Part shown: positions 8,265 through 13,865 of the stretch, one piece after another
How positions within the stretch are numbered: the stretch's first letter is position 1
How the letters are laid out: the number at the start of each line of letters is the position of its first letter
Origin: JAMOAD01 sp023621955
GTDB taxonomy: Bacteria; Acidobacteriota; Aminicenantia; JAMOAD01
Length of the DNA stretch: 16,138 bases
Reading direction: 5' to 3'
Assembly: GCA_035403085.1 (NCBI GenBank)
Contig: DAONEM010000044.1
Location: forward strand, 1 to 16,138
Notes under the pieces: model-generated
What the model saw: only the letters and a program-made list of their open reading frames with translations
Told to the model about the DNA's origin: nothing
Databases searched by the model: none
Program-made: the position numbers and the translations under genes

Positions 8265-8295
8265 ACTATAGTGTGGTATACTATACCACTTTCAA
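8265..8295 (-). promoter_or_regulatory. Predicted promoter of the exporter operon
   Basis: On the (-) strand, TTGAAA (8290-8295) is a -35 candidate and TATAGT (8265-8270) a -10 candidate, separated by 19 nt. Transcription would start about 135 bp before the adaptor ATG. The spacer is slightly long for a sigma-70 promoter, as in some ligand-switched efflux promoters. The spacer holds the perfect palindrome at 8273-8289. Confidence 0.45.
8273..8289. promoter_or_regulatory. Perfect palindrome, candidate PadR operator
   Basis: GTGGTATA-C-TATACCAC is an exact 8-bp inverted repeat around one central base, 22 bp before the PadR start codon. It includes TATACT (8277-8282), a good -10 hexamer for padR itself, although no strong -35 is visible on that strand. 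Its position, size and symmetry suit a dimeric winged-helix repressor that would control both the PadR/monooxygenase operon and the divergent exporter. That PadR binds here is inference. Confidence 0.6.
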
Positions 8296-8310
8296 CTTTA
8301 ACCGGTGACC

Positions 8311-8712
8311 ATGGAAGAGATAGAACTCTTTACAGCGAAAAGCTCTAAGGTTGTCGACAAGACCCTCAAAGTGTGGGAGCGGGAGTACAAGAAGGGCTTC
8401 TTTCCCTTCCTGATCCTCTTCCTCTTGCGATGCAAAGAGGGGTACGGTTACGAGATCGCCACCCGCCTGCGCAAGGCGAGTCTCGAAAGGCTCCGCTTCG
8501 AGTACAGCTCCATCTACCAGATTCTCAAACGCCTCGAAAAGAAGGGCTTTATCCTAGGAGAGTGGAGAGAGTCACCCGCAGGGCCCCGGCGCAAGATCTA
8601 CCGCCTCACCGAGATTGGAGAGGCGCTTTACGATCGCTTCTACCAGGAGGAGATCGTCCCTCTGACCATTCTGATCGCCAACGTCCGAGGGAAGGAGGAG
8701 AACAATGAATGA
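8311..8712 (+). CDS. PadR-family transcriptional regulator
   Basis: This is a 133-residue winged-helix repressor, the usual length for the small PadR class. The PadR core is clear: FPFLILFLLRCKEGYGYEI (about 31-49), the recognition-helix segment SSIYQILKRLEKKGFI (66-81), and the wing SPAGPRRKIYRLTEIGEAL (88-106). A charged helix before residue 30 and a C-terminal dimerisation helix flank it. ATG 8311 is used; an in-frame GTG lies 6 nt upstream (8305), and neither has a strong ribosome binding site, so the mRNA leader may be very short. It overlaps the downstream monooxygenase by 8 nt, so the two are cotranscribed. PadR proteins such as LmrR bind flat hydrophobic drugs and repress adjacent ABC exporters; the divergent exporter makes a similar role plausible here. 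Confidence 0.92.
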   Translation: MEEIELFTAKSSKVVDKTLKVWEREYKKGFFPFLILFLLRCKEGYGYEIATRLRKASLERLRFEYSSIYQILKRLEKKGFILGEWRESPAGPRRKIYRLTEIGEALYDRFYQEEIVPLTILIANVRGKEENNE

Positions 8713-9838
8713 ACCCAGCCTTGTCTCTATGCCGACCCTCACGATCGGTAAACTCACCGCGTCCGTCCCGATCATCCAGGGGGGAATGGGGGTAGGGATC
8801 TCCCTCTCCTCCTTAGCCTCCGCAGTCGCCCGGGAAGGGGGGATCGGAATCGTTGCCGCCGCCGGGATCGGGATGCTCGAAGAGGATGGCACGACAAACT
8901 ACGAAGAGGCCTGCACGCGCCGTCTTAAGAGTGAGATCAGGAAAGCTAAGGCCCTTGCCGGCTCCCAGGGGATCATCGGCGTCAACATCATGGTCGCCCA
9001 GTCGAACTACAAGGATCTGGTGATGGCCGCGGTGGAGGCGAAAGCGGATCTGATCGTCTCCGGAGCCGGCCTTCCCCTCTCCCTCCCCGAATACACCCAA
9101 GGTTCGGAGGTGATGCTCGTTCCCATCGTCTCCTCGGCCCGTTCCGCCCATGTCATTCTCAGGAGGTGGTACGAGAGGTACGACCGCCTTCCCGACGCCA
9201 TCGTCGTCGAGGGTCCCCTCGCGGGTGGTCATCTAGGGTTCAAGCCGGAGGAGCTCCTTGAGGAGACTCTCACACTGGAGAGCCTTCTTCCAGGGGTTCT
9301 GCAAGAGGCTGAAACTTTCGGGAACCTCAAGGGGGTCAAGATCCCCGTGATCGCCGCGGGAGGAGTCTTTTCGGGCGAGGACATCCAGAAGTTCCTCCGA
9401 CTGGGGGCTTCGGGAGTCCAGATGGCAACCCGTTTTGTCGCCACCGAAGAGTGCGATGCCTCTCCGGCCTTCAAACAAACCTATATCAACGCCAGGAAGG
9501 AGGACATCGTCCTGATCAAGAGCCCCGTCGGCCTTCCCGGCCGGGCCATCAACAACTCTTTCCTCCGGGAGATCTCCGAAGGTCTCCGGGTTCCCCTCCG
9601 TTGCCCTTTCCACTGCATCAAGACCTGCAACGGCCAGGAATCTCCTTACTGTATCGCCCTCGCCCTGGTACAAGCCTTCCACGGGAAGTTCAAGAACGGC
9701 TTCGCCTTTGTCGGAGCCAACGGCTATAGAATCAGCGAGATCGTCTCCGTCAACAGGCTCATGGCCTCCCTGAAAGAGGAATACCAGAGGGTTGTCCAGA
9801 ACCTGGAGCTCTTACCCCCCCTTCTCTCGCCGATCTGA
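8705..9838 (+). CDS. Nitronate monooxygenase / 2-nitropropane dioxygenase-family FMN protein
   Basis: This 377-residue TIM-barrel flavoprotein belongs to the NMO/FabK-like family, which oxidises nitronates or, in FabK, reduces enoyl-ACP. Visible motifs are IIQGGMGVGIS (23-33), GVNIMVA (92-98), SGAGLPL (119-125), AGGHLG with H176 at the usual catalytic position (173-178), IAAGGVFSGEDI (216-227) and GASGVQMATRF (234-244). The C-terminal third carries a compact cysteine set, C300-x3-C304-x3-C308-x7-C316 (CPFHCIKTCNGQESPYC), which characterised NMO enzymes do not need; I recall a similar cluster in an anaerobe-type NMO subgroup. ATG 8705 has GGAGGAG upstream and overlaps the PadR stop. The exact substrate cannot be read from sequence; nitronate detoxification and FabK-like activity are both possible. 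Confidence 0.88.
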   Translation: MNEPSLVSMPTLTIGKLTASVPIIQGGMGVGISLSSLASAVAREGGIGIVAAAGIGMLEEDGTTNYEEACTRRLKSEIRKAKALAGSQGIIGVNIMVAQSNYKDLVMAAVEAKADLIVSGAGLPLSLPEYTQGSEVMLVPIVSSARSAHVILRRWYERYDRLPDAIVVEGPLAGGHLGFKPEELLEETLTLESLLPGVLQEAETFGNLKGVKIPVIAAGGVFSGEDIQKFLRLGASGVQMATRFVATEECDASPAFKQTYINARKEDIVLIKSPVGLPGRAINNSFLREISEGLRVPLRCPFHCIKTCNGQESPYCIALALVQAFHGKFKNGFAFVGANGYRISEIVSVNRLMASLKEEYQRVVQNLELLPPLLSPI

Positions 9839-9856
9839 CACCCGGTTCTCTTCCAG

Positions 9857-9892
9857 GAGACGGCCTCCTCTTGAGGTTCCGGAGACCGTCTC
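9857..9892. terminator. Possible shared hairpin between convergent genes
   Basis: GAGACGG (9857-9863) pairs perfectly with CCGTCTC (9886-9892), extendable by two pairs across a 2-nt bulge. The hairpin lies in the 78-bp gap between the converging monooxygenase and DUF2087 genes. No T-run follows on either strand, so it would be at best a weak bidirectional terminator. Confidence 0.35.
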
Positions 9893-9916
9893 TCCTGAAA
9901 GGGGTTCGCCCCTCCC

Positions 9917-10678
9917 TTAAACCTTCGCCCAATACCGGCTTCCATCCCTGGTCCTATCGAGAAAGCCGTACTCGATCAGGTAGCGGCGCAGGATCACATA
10001 ATCCGGGTAGACGGCCTTCAAAAGTTCGTTCACCTCTTTCTCCGTGTACTCCCGCCCCACCTCGAAACGCTGAAAGATCTGCCGTAAGACGATGACCTTC
10101 CGTTTCTCTTTCAGAGGAAACTTCAAGAGAGGCCCTTCGAGGCCTTCGGGGAAGTATTTCTTCAAATAGACCTCGTTCTCCTCTTCGGTGATATCGAAGC
10201 GTTCGTCCACCATCTTGGCGGTCTTCGGAATCTGGAGGACCTTGGGAAGACCCTCCGCCCCCTCCTCCGCCAGCTCCAGAATGGCCAGAAAGATCTTCGA
10301 TTGCCGTCCCCGTTCACGCAGAGCGAAGCGATGGTTCCTCACGGTGGAAGCGCTCCCTCCGCCCAGCTGTGCGGCGATCTCCTTGGCTCCGAGCCCCTCC
10401 CGAAAAAGGGTGAGAAGCTGTTTCTGAAGCTCTGTCAGCCCGGTGAACTTCTTGTCCAACCCGAGGAGAAACTGGAAGGCCGATCCGTGTTCCTGGGCAA
10501 TGTGCCGCCGCATCGCCTCCTGGGCGGTAAAGTAGCGCCCTTCCAGGGGAAAAACCTCGTCAGGCGAGTAGTTTCTCCCGCAGATCAGGCAAGTCAAGCC
10601 TCCGGTACCCTCATCGGCATACCCCCGCTTGAGAGATTCCAAGGGGGATGACCAGAAGAGTTCAGAAAGATCTTTCAT
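9917..10678 (-). CDS. Zinc-finger / HTH / DUF2087 transcriptional regulator
   Basis: This 253-residue protein appears to have three parts. The N-terminal C30-x2-C33 ... H59-x4-H64 set (CLICG and HIAQEH) looks like a zinc-binding finger. A LuxR-like helix-turn-helix at about 80-122 (LTELQKQLLTLFREGLGAKEIAAQL ... STVRNHRFAL) follows. The C-terminal domain at about 185-253 (FPLKEKRKVIVLRQIFQRFEVGREYTEKEVNELL ... RRYLIEYGFLDRTRDGSRYW) matches my memory of DUF2087, common at the end of small regulators. ATG 10678 has GGAGG about 6 nt upstream. It is a single-gene unit, convergent with the monooxygenase gene. Its strong promoter carries two direct repeats consistent with autoregulation. Ligand and targets are unknown; a metal- or redox-sensing role is possible but unproven. 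Confidence 0.85.
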   Translation of the reverse strand: MKDLSELFWSSPLESLKRGYADEGTGGLTCLICGRNYSPDEVFPLEGRYFTAQEAMRRHIAQEHGSAFQFLLGLDKKFTGLTELQKQLLTLFREGLGAKEIAAQLGGGSASTVRNHRFALRERGRQSKIFLAILELAEEGAEGLPKVLQIPKTAKMVDERFDITEEENEVYLKKYFPEGLEGPLLKFPLKEKRKVIVLRQIFQRFEVGREYTEKEVNELLKAVYPDYVILRRYLIEYGFLDRTRDGSRYWAKV

Positions 10679-10688
10679 GTTGTCCTCC

Positions 10689-10732
10689 GTCTATCTTATT
10701 TATAGATGTTATTATATAACTGTCTATCTTAT
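10689..10732 (-). repeat. Direct repeat pair, candidate operators
   Basis: ATAAGATAGAC (as read on the (-) strand) occurs exactly twice, at 10722-10732 and 10689-10699, 33 bp apart, or about three helical turns. The first copy lies in the -35/-10 spacer and the second just after the predicted transcription start. Next to the -35 box, 10740-10757 forms a further inverted repeat (CAAAC ... GTTTG). This arrangement fits repression by a regulator contacting one face of the DNA, probably the adjacent DUF2087 protein. Confidence 0.6.
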
Positions 10733-10739
10733 AAGTCAA
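10711..10739 (-). promoter_or_regulatory. Near-consensus sigma-70 promoter of the DUF2087 gene
   Basis: On the (-) strand, TTGACT (10734-10739) and a perfect TATAAT (10711-10716) are separated by exactly 17 nt. Transcription should begin near 10704, giving a leader of about 26 nt that includes the ribosome binding site. It is the strongest promoter visible in the window, so it probably needs repression. Confidence 0.8.
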
Positions 10740-10740
10740 C

Positions 10741-10964
10741 AAACGAATTTTTGTTTGCCCTTTTTCGGGATCAGGCACTTCCTCAATGGGTGAGAGAGTC
10801 TCTCCGCCGACCTTTCCGCCTCCCCTTCAGGGAGCGAAAGAGTGGCGAGGGCCCATTCGAGGGTTCGGGTGTTTTGTCTTGCCATGGTTTCCCGTCGAAG
10901 AGAGGGGAAGGTCCCGTCGGTTGGGAGAGGAGGAGAGTCTTTGTTGGCTGTGAGAGAGAAAGAC
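10741..10964. other. Intergenic region, no gene seen
   Basis: Between the DUF2087 promoter and the M16 terminator I see no supportable gene on either strand. The only open frames (an 81-codon one on the minus strand and a 97-codon one on the plus) start without ribosome binding sites and have low-complexity Arg/Ser/Gly composition. GAGAGA-G-TCTCTC at 10792-10804 is a short palindrome of unknown meaning. Confidence 0.5.
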
Positions 10965-10993
10965 CCGGGGGCCCTCTTCACGAAGGCCCCCGG
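10965..10993 (-). terminator. Strong hairpin terminator of the M16 operon
   Basis: CCGGGGGCC (10965-10973) and GGCCCCCGG (10985-10993) form a perfect 9-bp stem, and the loop can pair further (CTTC with GAAG). On the (-) strand it begins about 10 nt after the downstream M16 stop codon and is followed by TCTTTCTCTCTC, a pyrimidine-rich but imperfect U-tract. Confidence 0.7.
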
Positions 10994-11003
10994 AACTGAA
11001 CCT

Positions 11004-12392
11004 TTAAAACCCTGAATCTGTGATCTTCTTCACCTTCCACTCCCCATACTTGGCGAGCAGAGGCTCGATTTCGGCGGCTTTCCCGACAACGACGAGGACA
11101 TAGTCCTGGGCCGGGAGGAGACGCTTGGCCGCGGCCTGAACCGTCTCGGGGGTGGACGAGGAGACTCCCCGGAGGTACTCGTCGGGCCAGGAGAAGCTCT
11201 TCCCCTGCGCCATGAGCTGAACAAGGCTGGCGGCTATGGCCTCGTTGCTCTCCAGGGTCGGAGGGAACTGCCCCTGGATGTAGTTGCGGGCGCTTTCGAT
11301 CTCTTCCGGAGCGAACCCGCTCTTGGCCTTCTCGAAGAGGGAGAAGACAATATCCAACATCTCGGCGATCTTGTCGTTTTTCGTGTAAGAGGAGGCGGTG
11401 AAGACCCCTCCCGAGAGGAACGTCTGGAAGCGGCTCGAGGCCCCGTAGGTGAGTCCCCTCTTGATCCTCAGCTCCGTGGAGAGCCATGAGGTGAAACGCC
11501 CGCCGAAGAGGGTGTTGAGGACCGCGGCCGAAGGCGTGACAGGATCGTTCGCCGAATAGCCGGGGGCCCCTAAGACCCAGTAGGCCTGGGTGGCGTCGGG
11601 TTTATCCACCAGGATGAGGGTCTTCCCCTTCGGTTGGGGGGGAGGGGGAAGAGGGGTCGCCGGGCTACCGGCTCCCTTCCACTTCCCAAGGGTCTTGGAA
11701 AGCAAAGCCTTGAGCTCTTGGCTCGAAAGGGATCCCACCACTGCGGCATAGGCGCCGCGTGGGGTCACCCTCGTCTTGTAGAAGTCCTTCACCTTTTCGA
11801 CGCTCATGGCGTTCAGGGATGTTTCGTTCCCGCTGGAAAGCCTTCCCAGAGGGTTGTCCCCGAAGTAGGCCCTTTGAAAATAGAGCCTCACGGCATAGCC
11901 GGCGTTATCCTTGATCGCCTTGATTCCATCGATACGTTGGCTCTTGACAAGGTCAAACTCCTGAGTCGCGAAGAGGGGGTCCTGGAGGGAGTGGAAGGTC
12001 AGCTCCAGAAGCCGGGGAAACTGTGACGCCAAGCTGTCGGCGTCGACGGCCATGTACTCGGGAGTCGTATAGATCTTTAGATCCGCCCCTAGTGAGTCCA
12101 AAGCCTCAGCCACATCCTCGGCCTTCATCTTCGAGGTCCCCTTGGTCAAAAGCTCGGCCATGATGCTGGATACCCCTTCGTTTTCCATGGGCTCCGCAGC
12201 CGACCCGGCACCGGGTAAGACCATCCTGAAGGAGACCAAGGGAAGATCGGGAACCCTGACGTAGAAGAGGGTCAGACCGTTGGAGAGCCTGATCGTCTCG
12301 GGGAGTGGAAGCATCCCCCGGGACGGCTGGGCGGCCGCGAGGGGAAGGAGAAGGAGAAACAGGAGGGAGAGGACAGGAATCGCGCGCTTCAT
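11004..12392 (-). CDS. M16-family peptidase-like protein, zinc site missing (non-catalytic partner)
   Basis: This 462-residue exported protein has a clear signal peptide (about 1-21, ending AAAQ) followed by two M16 halves. Where its neighbour has the zinc motif HFIEH, this protein has S76-I-M-A79-E80 (GVSSIMAELLTKGT), so all zinc ligands of HxxEH are lost. The C-terminal half keeps the substrate-binding Arg/Tyr pair (R312, Y316 in KRGLTYGASS). This split is that of known M16B heterodimers, where one subunit carries the zinc and the other the R/Y motif. Residues about 243-256 are a Pro-rich linker (PLPPPPQPKG). ATG 12392 overlaps the upstream stop (ATGA) and has AAGGAGG upstream, so equimolar synthesis with the catalytic subunit is expected. 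Confidence 0.92.
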   Translation of the reverse strand: MKRAIPVLSLLFLLLLPLAAAQPSRGMLPLPETIRLSNGLTLFYVRVPDLPLVSFRMVLPGAGSAAEPMENEGVSSIMAELLTKGTSKMKAEDVAEALDSLGADLKIYTTPEYMAVDADSLASQFPRLLELTFHSLQDPLFATQEFDLVKSQRIDGIKAIKDNAGYAVRLYFQRAYFGDNPLGRLSSGNETSLNAMSVEKVKDFYKTRVTPRGAYAAVVGSLSSQELKALLSKTLGKWKGAGSPATPLPPPPQPKGKTLILVDKPDATQAYWVLGAPGYSANDPVTPSAAVLNTLFGGRFTSWLSTELRIKRGLTYGASSRFQTFLSGGVFTASSYTKNDKIAEMLDIVFSLFEKAKSGFAPEEIESARNYIQGQFPPTLESNEAIAASLVQLMAQGKSFSWPDEYLRGVSSSTPETVQAAAKRLLPAQDYVLVVVGKAAEIEPLLAKYGEWKVKKITDSGF

Positions 12393-13711
12393 TGAGCACC
12401 TCCTTCGGGAACCAGATTCCCTACGGTCTTGTTGTTGAGGGTGAAGGTCTGGGACGAGATCGCCTTGATCGAATCCGGGGTTACCGCCTTGTAGCTCTCC
12501 ATGAGGGAGAAAAGTTTCTGGTAATCCCCGTTGACAAGCTCCGCCTGACCCAGGGCGTTCGCGAGGCCGGCTATCGTCTGAAGGGGTCTGTAAAAATCGT
12601 TCTGAACCATGTTGATAGCCTTCTGCACCTCTTTCTCTGTCACACCCTCTCTGACAACCTTCCCCATCTCCTCCTCGACGATTCTGTCGATCTTGCCGAG
12701 GTCGGCTCCTGGAACGGCTTCTACGAAGACGGTGAACAAATAGGGATCAAGGGTCTCCTGAATCCCTCCCGAGACGTCCAGGGCGATCCGCTCCTCCCTG
12801 ACAAGACGGCGGTAGAGCCTGCTGCTCTCGCCCTTCATCAGAATCTTATCCAAGAGGGAGAGGGGGTAGAAGCCGGGTTGGGAGACGGAAGGGGTATGCC
12901 AAACCGCCATGTAGAGTGGCGCTTGAGCTTCCTTTTTGACGAGGACCTGTTTGAGACCCTGCTGTGGGGGTTCCACGGTGGTCACCGCCGAAGGAGTCTT
13001 CCCGGAGGGGATGGGAGTGTAGTACTTCTCGATCAGAGACTTGGCCGTGCTCTTCTTGAAGTCCCCCACCAGGACGAGAACCGCGTTGTTGGGAGCGTAG
13101 TAGGTCTTGTAGTACTCCTGGATCTGCTCCCGCTTCCAGCTCAGGATATCGCTCATCCAACCGATCACGTCCCAATGGTAAGGATGGGCCATGATGGACG
13201 TGGCGTTGACGTTTTCCATGAGGATAGCGGCGTTGTTGTTCTCCGTGGACATACGGCGTTCAGAGGCCACCACCCCCCGTTCGGATTCCAGTACCTCCGG
13301 AACGAAGGCGGCCCCTTGCATCCGATCGGCCTCCATCTCGACCATCTTTTCCAAGGCGGCGGCGGGGAACCAGTCGGAATAGGCCGTCATATCCTGGGCG
13401 GTATAGGCGTTGTTGGCCCCGCCGACAAACTCCATGTTCCTGTCGAACTGGCCGGGACCGACCTTGGCCGTCCCGTTGAACATCATGTGTTCGATGAAGT
13501 GAGAGACGCCCGTCAAGCCCGGCCTCTCGTTTCGAGAGCCTACACGGAAGAACGTGTAGAGGGCGACGTTGGGGATGTCATGGTCCTCCAAGAGAATCAC
13601 CTTCAGACCGTTGGCTAACTTGTAGGATTCGATACGGCTCTGAAGGCTCTGACCAAAGACCGGTAGAGCGAATACCCCCGCTAAAAGGAGGGAGAAGAGG
13701 ATTCTACCCAT
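12389..13711 (-). CDS. M16-family zinc metallopeptidase, catalytic subunit
   Basis: This 440-residue peptidase has a signal peptide (about 1-20, ALPVFGQ), which places it in the periplasm or envelope. The inverted zinc motif H71-x2-E74-H75 (GVSHFIEHMMFNGT) is intact. The third ligand is probably E151 (VVASERR), 76 residues after H75, the expected spacing. The first-half core continues with NAYTAQDMTAYSDWFP. The C-terminal M16_C half contains LVREERIALDVSGGI, where the usual R-x3-Y is R-x3-L, so the Tyr is missing and the R/Y motif probably comes from the partner. ATG 13711 has GGAGGT 6 nt upstream. It is the first gene of a two-gene operon. M16 enzymes usually degrade or trim peptides rather than folded proteins. 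Confidence 0.94.
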   Translation of the reverse strand: MGRILFSLLLAGVFALPVFGQSLQSRIESYKLANGLKVILLEDHDIPNVALYTFFRVGSRNERPGLTGVSHFIEHMMFNGTAKVGPGQFDRNMEFVGGANNAYTAQDMTAYSDWFPAAALEKMVEMEADRMQGAAFVPEVLESERGVVASERRMSTENNNAAILMENVNATSIMAHPYHWDVIGWMSDILSWKREQIQEYYKTYYAPNNAVLVLVGDFKKSTAKSLIEKYYTPIPSGKTPSAVTTVEPPQQGLKQVLVKKEAQAPLYMAVWHTPSVSQPGFYPLSLLDKILMKGESSRLYRRLVREERIALDVSGGIQETLDPYLFTVFVEAVPGADLGKIDRIVEEEMGKVVREGVTEKEVQKAINMVQNDFYRPLQTIAGLANALGQAELVNGDYQKLFSLMESYKAVTPDSIKAISSQTFTLNNKTVGNLVPEGGAQ

Positions 13712-13724
13712 AGGTTACCTCCGA

Positions 13725-13772
13725 TTGAAATTGGAAAGATTCCATTATAATCCCTTTCGCTCTTCCCGAGAA
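13725..13772. promoter_or_regulatory. Divergent promoters sharing a self-complementary -10
   Basis: ATTATAAT (13744-13751) contains TATAAT on both strands. For the M16 operon (-), the -10 is 13744-13749 with TTCTCG (13767-13772) 17 nt away, and the start would be near 13737. For the radical SAM gene (+), the -10 is 13746-13751 with TTGAAA (13725-13730) 15 nt away, and the start would be near 13758. The short spacer makes the (+) promoter the weaker prediction. Confidence 0.5.
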
Positions 13773-13865
13773 GAAGAAGGGGAGAACCCTCCCGAATCCC
13801 TTGGCTCTCCGGCGGTTCCCGCAGGCTTCCCCTCTTCCCTGAAGGCGGGTACAATAGGGAGGACC

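Noticed and set aside
10736..10981. 81-codon (-) frame between the M16 terminator and the DUF2087 promoter
   Set aside because: It starts with GTG inside the terminator hairpin loop, has no ribosome binding site and has unremarkable low-complexity sequence.
12305..13618. 437-codon open frame on the (+) strand, antisense to the catalytic M16 gene
   Set aside because: It mirrors the codon bias of the real (-) strand gene, is rich in Gly/Asp/His/Leu/Val with no family motifs, and starts inside the second M16 gene without a convincing ribosome binding site.
13725..13865. Upstream extension of the radical SAM frame (47 extra codons from TTG 13725)
   Set aside because: It begins inside the predicted -35 box, lacks a ribosome binding site and is Pro/Ser/Glu-rich; ATG 13866 with GGGAGG is better.
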